Source of the DNA: Hyposmocoma kahamanoa
Lineage: Eukaryota; Arthropoda; Insecta; Lepidoptera; Cosmopterigidae
NCBI RefSeq assembly: GCF_003589595.1
Contig: NW_020653200.1
Location: forward strand, 1,789,951 to 1,853,950
Direction of reading: 5' to 3'
DNA: 64,000 nucleotides
Part shown: positions 11,260-22,304 of the stretch, one piece after another
Layout: each line of letters opens with the position of its first letter
How positions within the stretch are numbered: the stretch's first letter is position 1
The notes under the pieces: generated by a model
Told to the model about the DNA's origin: nothing
What the model saw: only the letters and a program-made list of their open reading frames with translations
Database searches by the model: none
Made by a program: the position numbers and the translations under genes

Positions 11260-11815
11260 GAACACCGGTCACGGAGGGTCACAGATCTTGAGATGGCTAG
11301 AATTAAATTTATCTCCTTTTGGTCTTCCTTTATTGAAATTCTTAACTGCTTTTATTAAGTTTTCCTTCATCAGGACGCAGTTTAGTTCCACTATTATTGG
11401 TTTTACGGCCGCTTTATTGGAATTAACGCGATATATGACCTTAGCGTCCGAGTCTTTTAGGTCTATATCAACCGATTTAGCTATAGTATCCGGTTTTTTA
11501 TCATCTTTGGTCATCCTTGGTACATTGCGAACTTCTACTCCTGTCGCTTTATATTTGCGCTCCAATGTTTCAATTTTCTCAAATCTCAAGTTTGAATATA
11601 TTTTCCCTTCTTCATTCTATCTTCCTCTAGACTTTGGAGCTTTTCCAAAACGGAGTCATATTTGTCAGAAATAAACTGCAGTCTCAATTATAACTCATTA
11701 TTTTGCTGTTTAATCTTATTAAAGCGTTGATCTACCGATATTGACAAATTTGTAAACAACCCCCTCTTTACCGATTTAAGATCTTTTAGATCGTCATCTT
11801 GTGTACGTCTTGTAA
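11260..11815 (-). mobile_element. LINE ORF1-protein fragment
   Basis: The minus frame (11269-11589 and upstream) reads EVRNVPRMTKDD, then KVIYRVNSN and VKPIIVELNCVLMKENL, followed by KGDKFNSSHLKI. This is the nucleic-acid-binding ORF1 protein of many insect LINEs, with a coiled-coil-like stretch upstream. A related fragment lies at 48626-48835. It runs opposite to the reverse transcriptase starting at 11849, so the two come from different insertions or from a rearranged one. Confidence 0.65.
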
Positions 11816-11848
11816 AAATTAATGCAATACCAGGTTCCAGAAATCGAT

Positions 11849-13300
11849 AGTGGCTAAAATTCACTTAAGTATTGAAGAGTCAACTCACTGGTCATCGATC
11901 GATGATTTTTGCGATGGTTATGATCATTATTTCTCAAGTATTTCTTCTATAACTGCATCTAATCCCGAGAAACCAATAAGTATAGAAAACGTCTGTAAAT
12001 CTATGGTTATGTTGGAAACTGGCGAGATGGAAGTAGAACAGATAATTAATTTCTTGCGTGATAACTGCGCTTCTGGCATAGACGGAATTTCTTTCACCGT
12101 TTTATAAACACCTATTACATTCCTAATAAATTTGTGTTTATTTACCGGTGTGTTTCCCAATATACTTCAAAAAGGTGTAATAATTAATAATAAATAATAA
12201 ATAATTAATATCCAAAATTATTTTGAATCAAATAATCTCCTGTCTGATAGGCAATTCGGTTTTCGGAACGCCAGGTCTACCGATGAAGCAGTTTACGATC
12301 TTCCTAATTATATTGTTAATGCTCTAAGCAATCATGAAAAGTGCGTAGCAATATTTATTGAACTACCAAAGGCCTTTGACATAGTTTCCACAGCCCGGTT
12401 ATGTTCCAAACTGGAAAAAGTTGGAATTGGAGGAAAACCGCTTGGAATATTTCAGAGCTACCTTATGTTACCTTATGTTAATGTGTCAAAATTGACGATC
12501 TTCTGAGTCAGGAGCTTCCTGTGGAGCATGACGTTCTGTGGAACGGCAACATTTTGGGTCCGACTTTGTGTTTAGCCTATATCAATGATATGTGTTCCAT
12601 TAATTTAATTAACGTAAGACTGGTGGCATTTGCTGATGACACGGCTCTCATTTTCACAGGTCGCACTTAGGGAGCAAGCATTTCAAGCTGCACAAATTGG
12701 CTTTAATTCGATAACCAGTTGCCTCACTAATTAAAAAAAAAATGTAATTTATTGACGCTGGATGCTGTCAAAATGAAGTTTTTGAAATTCTGTATTAATA
12801 AACCAAAAGCATTAGAACCGTTCAGCTTTAGTATAGTCGCCCATAATCACGCTTTAAATAGCAGCCTTCCTTGCGACTGTCCTAAATTAGAAACGGCTAC
12901 CACTGTTAGATACCTGGATGTGACTTTAGATGAACATCTAAATTCTGTACCCCACATTGAAAACCTAACAAGCAGAATACGTAAACTAATATACGTTTTT
13001 AAGCACCTAAGACATGTAGCTGAACCGCGTATATTAAAAATGGTGTACCTTGCACTGTGTCAATCTTTACTGGTTTACTGCATAACATCACGGGGTGGTT
13101 CATCTAAAACTCATACACTTAGGAACGAGTACGCTCTGAGAGCAGTTGTAAAGGTATGTACGTTCAAACCTTTTCGTTTTCCAAAAAGAGCCTTATATGA
13201 ATATTGTGAGGTATTTACAGTACGCCAAGTCTTTGTTCTCAAAACTATACTACGACAACACACTGCACCTCACAGTATATACATTCCGTCATTGTAATAC
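11849..13300 (+). mobile_element. LINE reverse transcriptase pseudogene (CR1/Jockey-like)
   Basis: An interrupted reverse transcriptase. 11850-12107 gives CASGIDGIS, then a frameshifted middle (12240-12560) follows. The active-site box FADDTALIFTG is at about 12625-12660. The C-terminal part, a 181-codon open frame, is at 12752-13297 (YLDVTLDEHLNSVPHIENL, YVFKHLRHVAEP). The aspartates of the active site are retained, but several stops and frameshifts kill the frame. A 3' UTR-like tail follows. Confidence 0.85.
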
Positions 13301-13416
13301 AGTAGACGTATGAACGTCATTTCCCGGAGTGTTATTTATCTGTAAAACTTCTTTGAGCCTAAAGTTCTTTTACTTTTTGGAACGATTCTTATGCAACAAA
13401 AATAATAATCGTTATA

Positions 13417-14345
13417 CAGGGTGGTCGAAATAGTGACGTCCAAAGAAATATTTTGGTGCGAGAGGCACCTAAATTTTATCTGAGCCACCTCCATGTACGT
13501 TCCGCGATTTTCCATAGTTTTCGAGTTATGATTTTTTTTCAATGGATTTTTTAAAATTTTCAACCGGATAAGCTCTAATTTTGTTTTTTCAATTTGTACA
13601 ACAATTTTTCGGGTTTTTTTTTTGTAACTCCATCTTTATGAATTATACTTTAACGCACAAAATAATCGGCTTCGTAATATCAATGGAAGCTACGAAAGTT
13701 TTGACTTAAAGTGGAACATTCGCGTTCGAGAGAGTCAGACTTGAATCTTCAACTTACAGCTGCGCTAGACTCTAAACTTTCATTTTAATACAAAAAAAGT
13801 AGTACTTAATATGCCTTTATCTGGTGAAATCAGCCTCCAAAGGTACTGACGTCGAAAATTCCTACGAAAGTAATTTGATCAAAAAACATAAATTATTGCC
13901 TATTTTATCTTTCCTAATGTCTTCTAATCTTTAAATTCCTATTTTTTTTGTATTAATATGAAAGTTTTGAGTCTAGCGCAGTTTTTAAAGTTACTCAGGC
14001 ATTATGAAATTGCCGGATTAGGTTTTTAATTTAAACTTAAAAATTGAAATCCGACTCTCTCGAATGCGAATTTTCCACTTTGAGTCAAAAGTTTCGTAGC
14101 TTCCATTGATGTTACGAAGCCGGTTATTTTGTGCGTTAAAGTATAAAGATTGAGTAACAAAAAAATCCCGAAACATTGTTGTACAAATTGTAGAGCCGAT
14201 TCGGTTGAAAATTTCAAAAAATCCATAAAAAAATTAATAACTCGAAAACTACGAAAAATCGCGGAACATACATGGAGGTGATTCGGATACCCCTCAATGT
14301 GAGGCGCCTAATTTTTTTTTGGACGTCACTATCCCGGCCATCCTG
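13417..14345. mobile_element. Long-inverted-repeat element with TA duplication
   Basis: The ends are CAGGGTGGTCGAAATAGTG on the left and the inverted ...CCGGCCATCCTG on the right, flanked by TA at 13415-13416 and 14346-14347. The inverted arms are long, roughly 340 bp each (for example GGAAGCTACGAAAGTTTTGA near 13685 pairs with 14088-14107), with a loop of about 250 bp. No transposase is present. TA and CAGGG ends fit the Tc1/mariner superfamily. Confidence 0.75.
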
Positions 14346-14667
14346 TATATCGCTAATTTCGCAAAATAGTGAAATACGCCATGAAAAAATGTACAGTGGT
14401 TTCCAGAATCGGCGGCGAAAAAGGCTAGTGCTGACAAAATAAACAGTGTGGTTTTGGATTTTATTTCATCACTACTATGATCATCATCGTAATTTTATCA
14501 TACTGTACTACCCCAACAGAAGGATATTTTTTAGTTATTAATAACTACCCATTTTTTCGACCGCCCGCCAATGACCAAGTTTATTAGCTACCTGTTTTCA
14601 AAGAGAAGGCTATATTAATTCTTCGAGAAATCATCTTTAAAATGTGTGATAATGTAAAACTTATTAC
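14346..14667. other. No gene seen
   Basis: AT-rich intron sequence between the long-inverted-repeat element and the 3' splice border of exon 14. Nothing recognisable. Confidence 0.5.
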
Positions 14668-15027
14668 CAGGACACGTTTGACGTGTATGTATGTACGGCC
14701 GGCATTGACCTCCATGTCGTTGACATTTCTGATTGCATAGAGGTACTCCTCCTCCGCCAGGACACGTTGATTTCCTTGGTGGTAGCATGGGTGGTGGTGT
14801 TTGCCGGCCCTGTTCTGATGGCGGGCCCAGTGATGGTGGCGAGCCCCAAGCTTGTGGCGAGCCCCGTGCTTGTGGCGGGCCCTGTGCTACCAGCGAGCCC
14901 GCTGCTGGTAAGGCGTTTAGCGATGAAATTCCCTCTGTGCCTTCTGAAGTCGTGTCTGAGAAAGGGCCCGACCCGCAGCACGGCGGCGGGGGCGACGCCG
15001 GGCAAGTACTACTGGTGCAGCACCTCT
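14668..15027 (-). CDS. Exon 14 of the giant gene, Cys/Gly/Pro-rich
   Basis: Acceptor gttgtatctccag, then AG plus 119 codons plus one base, then donor gtaata. The peptide opens RCCTSSTCPASPPPPCCGSGP, continues with a Ser/Gly/Pro stretch carrying the short repeat QARGSPQAWGSPPSLG, and ends with a Cys cluster (KSTCPGGGG, LCNQKCQRHGGQC, RQTCPG). GC content is far above its surroundings. The preceding intron is only 72 bp (15028-15099). The plus strand is open in two frames over this stretch; I take those as shadows because the minus strand has good splice borders. Confidence 0.75.
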
Positions 15028-15099
15028 CTGGAGATACAACAATAAAATTGAAGCATTTATTGAAATTTAAATGGCAACAATTAATTCTGTGGTACTTAC

Positions 15100-15252
15100 C
15101 TTCACCACCGTTTATAATTGTCCTTTCTTTGTTCTTCCTATCTTTCGCATAATCTCTGCTTCTACTTTTCGTCCGTTCTTTACCTTTCTTGCTTTCTTTA
15201 TCTTTATCTTCCATTAAAGTTTCAATTGCGCGGCGACAGCATGGATTCAAAT
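15100..15252 (-). CDS. Exon 13 of the giant gene, Lys/Arg-rich
   Basis: Acceptor gtctttacttaag, then AT plus 50 codons plus one base, then a perfect donor gtaagt. The peptide starts LNPCCRRAIETLMEDKDKE and continues as a strongly charged Lys/Glu/Arg/Ser stretch (KGKERTKSRSRDYAKDRKN). The internal Met could be read as a start, giving a first exon of 38 codons. I prefer the internal-exon reading because the acceptor lies in the usual phase and the CC pair matches the composition of the neighbouring exons. Confidence 0.7.
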
Positions 15253-15308
15253 CTTAAGTAAAGACAAAAAGATGTCATAAAATACTATATCAAACAGAAT
15301 GTTGCATA

Positions 15309-16104
15309 CAGGGTGTAACCGAAGGGTGCAGAAGGAAATACAAGAACGCAGAGAGTCAAATAGCAATACTTTCGTTATTTACATAGCACTAGTTATTATT
15401 TTTTAGTAGAATTATAAGATTCTGTGCTAAAATTCATTCTTCCAAATATACAGACTGATTTTTTTAAATTGCTGTAGGTATGATTTGTCGCAACCGATCG
15501 CGCGATTCTTCGCGCTGAAAAAATATTTTAAGTAGTTTCCCGACAAATCACATTATTTTTCAATAAGTTTTCATTTCTTTGCTTTCGATTAATTTACAAT
15601 GAAATTGAACAAATTAATCTCATTAAACAATTGACTTCTTAGAGACCTTGTTGCAAATTTATAAACAGTTTGGCATAATTATTAATAAGAGCTGCAATTT
15701 ATTTATTATTTATATATTATTATTAATTTATATTCATGATCTAAACTAATACGTAAAAATAACTTCGTTGATTACTTTCAATTGTTTAATACGTCTTGTT
15801 TTGTAAATTGTCTCAAGGCTACAAAAATGAAACCGTTTCAAAAATATTACGATCTGTTGGGAAACTAGTAATATTTTTTCATTTGAAAATTTTAATTGTT
15901 CCCGCCATTTTCGACGACTTCAAAGTAGTGTGATAATAGTGACGTTAGCGCACGATTTTAATACCGATATCGACGAAAATTCGTAATTTCATAAAATTAC
16001 ATTAATTTAATTACTCATAATTTTCAACACAAATCAATTCCAATTCACTTGATAGCAACTCTCTACGACCTTGAATTTCCACTGCATCCTTCGGTTACAC
16101 CCTG
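15309..16104. mobile_element. TA-flanked element with CAGGGTGTAACC ends
   Basis: The left end CAGGGTGTAACCGAAGGGTG and its inverted copy on the right (...CATCCTTCGGTTACACCCTG) enclose 796 bp. TA flanks it at 15307-15308 and 16105-16106. No transposase frame is visible. The start CAGGGTG is shared with the element at 13417-14345, but the interiors differ. It is probably a non-autonomous Tc1/mariner-type element. Confidence 0.75.
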
Positions 16105-16869
16105 TATACAAGTGAAAGCCAATGTCACACTGAAGGTCTAGCGGTTGAGGTCCCGCCACAATGTAAACAGTGGTGCGAGTACCGACTGAACATCTGTCGA
16201 TCTTCATAAAGGAGGACTTTTGGCGAAAGGGTTATGTGCCAAAGTTTCAGAGGCCGGTTACCGGACACCCGCATTGCTTCACGCGTCGCAGTCAATACGT
16301 GTAAATAATTAATTATGTTTCCTCATATTATTATGTATATTCATCTATAAGGTATGTATTTATTAGTCTTTATGTATTAATTAATTTAGTGTTTAAGGAA
16401 ATTGATATGCAGAACATGAGGTCGACCTTTTGCTGTTCGAACGATGTTTAATTGAAAATAATGATGTAGGATATTATTTAAGAAATCCAACGCCTGCTTA
16501 ATGTATTTGTTACGTAGTTAAATAGGTAGTCATCAGGTGCAACTGTTATAACATAATTGTAAAGCTGGCCACTTTAGTTGAATCCTGTCTTGATGGTGAT
16601 AAAAACAACTTTTATATGGCAATTGATTCTTTATCGTCCGCCACAAAGGCGAGAATTGAGGCCGAGATTTAAATTTACAAAATCCTCTCCTTTTTTCATT
16701 ACATTCAAACAAATTTTCTTTTAACCTTATATTTAAAAATTAAGCAATACTCAACCCGCACGATGAGTGATGTTTTTCCAGAAAGAAATACAAAATGATG
16801 TCAATACAAGAGTATACATAATAATACTTTTAAATTATGTATCGCAGAATTGCTATTGGCATCTAATCA
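16105..16869. other. No supported gene
   Basis: A plus-strand stretch at about 16143-16210 (VEVPPQCKQWCEYRLN then a stop) looks like a short Cys-containing terminal exon, but its acceptor lacks a pyrimidine tract. I do not annotate it as an exon. The rest is AT-rich with no signal. Confidence 0.4.
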
Positions 16870-17930
16870 ACCTCCGTCAATTTACCTGACACTATGTTTT
16901 TTTACACCGCGCTTGTAGTATTCACTCATCTGCACCACATCAACTTTCATTAGGAGATGGCATTCTAAATACGTGAGCAATTAAGATATGTAGCATGCAT
17001 CCACACGCTTCAATATGTGTTTTTTGTTCTCGTTTAATTAATTCTTGTCTTAGAAAAGCAGTGATAATCAAGACTCTCGTGCACTGCACTCATGGTAGTG
17101 ATTGGCTGGCACAAAAACTCGAAATACGATTTTTGCTTTCAAGTTCTGTTTATATGGAGACGTTCAATATTCAAAGGTGAGACAATTATCGCTCACATGG
17201 AAGGGCGATAATCACGAATGTTTAGAGGAGGAAAGGTTTTTATATTCTTTCGATAATCGTATCTTCGAGACGAGAAACTCTCTCCATCTAGATGGGTCTT
17301 AACGTTAGTTAATTTACCTGTGCCCCTATTTTTGCACTGCTCTTGTAGTAATCACATAAACTTTCACTAATTTACACGTAATATTTTTCACGGCCATTGA
17401 AAAAATGTTTTTTTTTTTCACGGCCATTTGTGATATCAATTCACACGCATCTCATTCATGATAATTAATTCCTCTGTAATACTATTTTTTCTCCGCTCTT
17501 ATAGTAATCACTTGCCTGTATCACACCAAATTAGTATAATTTACACTTAACCTTTTTTGTTCAGGGCTGTTGAAGAATGTCTCATTGTTTTTCATTGCTA
17601 TTGTGATATTTAATCCCACTCATTATATTGACGGTTGCAAATTTACTAGTAACATTTTTTTCATCGCTTTTATGATCAATACTCACACTTATTACATTCA
17701 TTTTCGCTAGTTTACATTTAATCGGTTCTTTTTTCACTCATATGCAACGCGTTAATATACCTGTAACAGTTTTTTGTCACTGTTGATGTGACATTGACTG
17801 ACACGCACACTTTTGCTAATTATTCTAACAATACTTATTTTTTCTAACAGGGGTTGTGGTGTTATTTGCACGTTTCACTACAATTTTTACCTGTAGCTAA
17901 CACTTTTTTCACTTCTGTTAAATTGTAAAC
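16870..17930. repeat. Very diverged tandem repeat, about 65-80 bp units
   Basis: The phrase (A)ATTTACCTGTAACATTTTT, followed by CACTGCTCTTGTAGTAATCA and CACxCATTACATTCATTTTCGCTA, recurs in altered form roughly every 65-80 bp. Clear examples lie near 16876, 17308, 17475, 17640 and 17755. The array is interrupted by other sequence (about 16960-17300). Divergence is high, so the exact unit is uncertain. Confidence 0.5.
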
Positions 17931-18832
17931 ATGTATGCTTTATTAAAACACAATAAACATTTTTGCGTGCATGAGACGCAGACTTGACAGTTCGACTTTT
18001 TCACCTTAAAATGTATGTAGTGAATCTTTTGGAACAAACTGATACGTACTCCAGTTTTCGAAAAATTACGAGGATTCAAAAACCCTGTAGCCAGACTTTA
18101 CCTTTCACAAAATTTACAAAATTAAATCAAAACTACCGTTGACACTACTCTCTGTGTTCTACATTCTAAGCTGGCAAGTGTTTGTCATACGAACCCCGAC
18201 AAGCATCCGGGGAGTTTGGCGGTTTTGGCGAAGGATCTGTGGACAATAGCGCTGTTATAAATGTCGTCTTACTAGGCCGCGCAGACTCTTTACATACGTG
18301 ATGACGTGAGTGACGGAGACAGTGGAACGGAGGTACAACCTATGTGATTTTTAAACGTTCCTTCGTAAAAGTCTCGGTGATACTATTCGGCGGCTGATCA
18401 CTGTGGTTTTTACATCGTGACCACTACTATCAGCCACCACTAGACGCGACTGGCGTGCACACATATGAGTCGCGCTGTTGCGTATGAATGCAGTTACCAA
18501 TAGTGCGGTGGTAATGGAGCCATGTGATTTTACAAGTCGACAAACGACGCGGATGTCGTTCACCACATATAAATGGCGACGTAAGTACAGGGCATGCTCC
18601 TAGTTTGCGATGAAAAAACGCTAGAAGACCTTACACGCACAACACAGTTACAGTTAAGGCAACTGATAAGTTTCCATGTAATAATGTTATTACGAAATTG
18701 CGTTGGTCTTTGGGGGCTGCGTTTAAGTGCCATCCAAGTACAAACACGTGTAAAGATTTCAGCTCGCAGGGATGGATACATTTTTAATTAATGGTTTGTA
18801 TACTTTGTTATAATCATAATAATGATGTCTAT
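17931..18832. other. No supported gene; GC-richer patch at 18180-18560
   Basis: 18180-18560 has higher GC and open minus-strand frames without splice sites or motifs. GTGCACACA and GTCGCGCTG phrases resemble parts of the foldback element at 43009-43300, so it may hold a diverged relative. Confidence 0.4.
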
Positions 18833-19111
18833 CATTGACTTACAATTATATGGACGTCGGGTCCGCGCTAAAAAGTGTCCGAACTTATAGGACGTTAAAA
18901 CGTATACAGAGCGTCATTCACGCTTTAGTCTTCGTTTGTTCGACTGACAGCGAAGCAAGCAAAATTAGACAGTACTGCGATGACATTACAATTCAACGTT
19001 TTAGCTTTTTCATATTCCTTTACATGTCACTACGTTTTAATAGGTTGACTTGGGACATTTTTTTCGTGGTTTTTGTATTAGACCCGTCGTCCATTTATTT
19101 GTAAGTCAATG
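18833..19111 (-). mobile_element. MITE family with CATTGACTTACAA ends, copy C
   Basis: 279 bp with inverted ends CATTGACTTACAATTATATG and ...CATTTATTTGTAAGTCAATG. Flanked by a perfect 8-bp duplication ATGTCTAT (18825-18832 and 19112-19119). It is inverted relative to copies A (38001) and B (46606) and about 51 bp longer. An 8-bp duplication suggests a hAT-type mobiliser. Confidence 0.88.
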
Positions 19112-19154
19112 ATGTCTATTCACAATTCAAATAAGGTTTAATAAAATTACTAAC

Positions 19155-19316
19155 TGTCACAAGGAATTCTCAAATTTTGGCAAGGCGCTTGATTTCTGGG
19201 TCCACATCTGCCTTTTACCGAGCTTGATTGCTTTGAGATTCGCTTATCGAATGCACAACCAGGACGTATATCAGCCGGTATTTTCCCGCAACAAGTCTGC
19301 CCGGGGCGAGCGTCAC
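19155..19316 (-). CDS. Exon 12 of the giant gene, Cys-rich
   Basis: Acceptor taaatctgccag, then GT plus 53 codons plus one base, then donor GTTAGT, the donor also used by the twin exons at 45976 and 49309. The peptide reads DARPGQTCCGKIPADIRPGC and ends GRCGPRNQAPCQN...IPCD, with seven Cys in 53 residues. The CGP-x(n)-PC motif matches LCGPNSPC in exon 9 and CGPNPSQC in exon 11, which ties the three exons together. Confidence 0.78.
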
Positions 19317-19669
19317 CTGGCAGATTTAAAATTTTAACGAAACAGCAATCATTTTCATACTTGACAAAACTAATACATATTATATATTTTAATTCCTTAA
19401 CTTATATATCTCGTAGGAAAGTAAAAATACAAGTAAGTATGCTGTGTACGCGTTGTTGTGTGAAAGCAAAAAACAAAATTTTGTATAGGATTTAATGCTT
19501 CTTACTTTCCCGTATGTATAAAATTTTGTTTAGACGCATTGACAACTCTAACCCGTAAAATTAGCTAGATTAGAATGTCACGTGTGTGATGGGACAGGAT
19601 CAGTGAATTCGAGAATCGATGTTAAAATAGACTGACTGCACTTGTTCATCTACCTAAAAATGGAAATGT

Positions 19670-20160
19670 CATTACATAAGAATGAAAATAATAATCTCAG
19701 TACAGAGTACTAAAAAAACCGACCTCAAAAGTACGTGGAATTACGTGTATTTGCCAAGTTTTATTGGAATATCCCCAAGTTCGCCACTATACAGGACTTG
19801 ACGCTGGAGATAATAAAAATAGGTTCTCACTACGACACTACTCAAAGTATATTGAGAAAAACGCTTTGAATGGAAGAAATAGCAAAATCAACCATTAAAG
19901 TAATTGCTCCTAAATTAAAGTTAGGCGCTATTTGTAAAAGTGAATCTTCATGCGTGAACAGCCACCCTTCGAGGTGGATGATTTTCTTCAAAATGAAATG
20001 GGACCACTGTGGAAGTACCCTCTTTCCAACAAAAAAAGAATCATGAAAATCGATTCACAAATACCGAAGGTATCGCGTAACATACATACAAAAAAAAAAT
20101 AGAAAAAAAAGAACATAGTCGAATTGAGAACCTCCTCCTTTTTTAAAGTCGGTTAAAAAT
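19670..20160 (+). repeat. Dispersed repeat, second copy at 39670-39905
   Basis: CTCAGTACAGAGTACTAAAA and the 3' part (GTGAACAGCCACCCTTCGAG, TATCGCGTAACATACATACA, CCTCCTCCTTTTTT, AAGTCGGTT) are shared with 39675-39903, which lacks about 200 internal bases. Such sequences are common in lepidopteran genomes. The class is not determined. Confidence 0.6.
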
Positions 20161-20489
20161 GATTAAAGGAGCAATATTGAAAAAAGTATTGTTCGTTTAG
20201 TTTCAAGAGTTTCATTCCGGTAGAGAGAAACCTATTGAGAGTTTCCTCTGTGAGCTTTTGCACCAGTCGTCATTACACATTACGTTTAATATTTGCAATT
20301 GGCATTGAAAATCCCATAGATAACGTACAGGTAGATATTATAATACGGAGATCTTAAAGGAGATCTTAATGAATGTATTGACATGGAACAGCCTACTTGA
20401 TTTGAGAGTGAAGGGCAGAACAAAGTTTGTTCACTCAAGATGTAAGTCTCAAAAAGTATCTACATAAGCATAGGTATTACTATTATTGT

Positions 20490-20762
20490 TTTTATAATAT
20501 CAAGTGACGGGACGAACAAGTCGTGTACCTGGTTGTAAGCTACACGCCTGTCCATACCATTTACAGTGGCACTAAGAATCTTCCGCAAAGATATGAGGGA
20601 CACTGCCACTGCGCCTGTCACTCTGAGACAAGTCCCATGTGCCTGTAATTTCACCAGCCCTTACCCTTCAAAACCGGAACACAGTAATGCCCACATTACA
20701 GTTTGGCAACAGAAATGGTTACTGGACCAACTCTTTCACAAGGGGCTCTACTGGTACTAAAA
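20490..20762 (-). repeat. LINE 3'-end-like repeat, copy 1 of 4 (inverted)
   Basis: The reverse complement contains CAGTAATGTG, GTTCCGGTTTTGAAGGGTAA and GGTGAAATTACAGGCACATG, then GACTTGTTCGTCCCGTCACTT. The same order is found on the plus strand at about 38325-38630, 40740-40985 and 43518-43805. The pattern is that of a LINE 3' untranslated region as known in moths. Confidence 0.65.
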
Positions 20763-22208
20763 TTTAATTCATTGGCAATGGCGAGTTAAACATTGAAAAA
20801 GGTGTTTCCTACAAAAACAAGGTTACTTGTTATAGCCATTTATGTTGATGATTTCTTTATATTTAGGTCAAGTGAGCACCAAAAGATAATGCCATATAAA
20901 TTGCTCAGTTGCAACTTTAAGACCAAATTGCTTGGATCTGTAAGATAAGCGTTTGGTAAGAAAATTGAAATTGGAAACAACGGATGTGACAAGTAGACAC
21001 GGTATGAATACGTGAAACGGTTGTTAGCCAAGAAGATTGTTAAAAGATGATGGACTTCTATGGAGGTCAACTTTATCTGTCAAAAGCAGAAACAGTTGAT
21101 ACGCGGTTTGCACACGTCTGTGTGCATCAAACTGAACCAATATAACACTTGTTATAACGAATCGCATTGGCTCACGCAGGCGAAAATTATATTCAGGGTT
21201 TCTAAAAACTTTCGCCTGTTGCAATGTAAAATGACACAGGCACAAACAATAAAATGTGGTTTGCATAAAGCTGAATACTTATGCTCTTCTCAGGGAGTTT
21301 AGACAAAATTCTTACAAAAACTTTTTATTCCTGTCAATAAAACCGGTCATTATAGCCTGTCACCACTAGAACCTATAATTTGTAATAATTTTTATGATAG
21401 CTGTAGCTGTAGCTCACTGAAAATGGCAGATAATGAATATTTTGGGAGAATTCAACAGATCTTCCTTATAATTTTATGCAAGAAGGCCTTTAGGAGCAGA
21501 CTTTTTTTGAAAAAAGTTTGAGTAACACAAAACATGAGTTCTTTATAAAATCTTTTGGTCTATTTTATTGTTGTGAAATTTATTATTCAACTACTGTTGT
21601 ATTTTGTACTTTCATATTGTTTGACTTCAATTTCTATTTATGACTCTAGTAAGAGACAGTGTTGGAGGAAACCTGTAACAATACGGCTTTCATGAACGTT
21701 ATCCATGACTATAATTTTCATTAAAATAATATTCTTCATTGCACATACAATTCAACAACAACACAGAACAGTAAATAACAATTTAAAAATATTACCGCCA
21801 AACTATTTCTCGAAAGAGCTATTTAAGTTAGTATTATAACATATACTTCGACGAGACCCCATCACAAACTTTTTTCCGACCGGCGTAACTTCATCGTGAA
21901 GTTAACTCGAAATTTTTTATAATTAATTTGTGATTTTAATGATCGTATGTTGATGAGTGGTAATGTAAACATGAAATATATTTATGGTTTTGCCGTATAT
22001 AAAAAATATAATTTGTAAGACACTACTACAAAATATACGTCGTACTAATTTTGTGGACCTGTCATTCTAATCAAGCTAAATTTTACGTAGTATAAAAGAT
22101 ATTTAAAATTATACTCCGTAGTTGTATCCAGCACATATTTGGAGTGCCTTTCGCCCCTGTTGCGGCCACTGTATTTTCAGGCTAAGACAAAGTACGTATA
22201 TTAAATAC
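20763..22208. other. No gene seen
   Basis: AT-rich intron sequence. Short open frames on both strands have no motifs and no splice borders in the phase used by the surrounding gene. Confidence 0.5.
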
Positions 22209-22304
22209 CTTCAAAGGCCCCCATAGGATTACGGTGAGGTGTGCGTGGTAATCTACATCCCACACACTGACTTGGATTAGGTCCACAAGATTTCTCTGAC
22301 TTTG
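22209..22304 (-). CDS. Exon 11 of the giant gene, small Cys-rich
   Basis: Acceptor cttatttgtacag, then CA plus 31 codons plus one base, then donor gtattt. The peptide is KSEKSCGPNPSQCVGC followed by RLPRTPHRNPMGAFE. The CGPNPSQC motif is close to CGPNSPC in exon 9. Open frame, good borders and the same phase make this a confident exon despite its size. Confidence 0.78.

Noticed and set aside
14683..15152. Plus-strand open frames and a second minus frame over exon 14
   Set aside because: The GC-rich sequence lacks stops in several frames. Only the minus frame with Cys motifs joins matching splice sites in the common phase.
16143..16210. Plus-strand terminal exon with Cys (VEVPPQCKQWC)
   Set aside because: The acceptor has no pyrimidine tract, there is no partner exon on that strand, and the frame is too short to trust.
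18351..18566. Minus-strand open frame in a GC-richer patch
   Set aside because: No motif and no borders, and it shares phrases with the foldback element at 43 kb. It is more likely repeat than gene.
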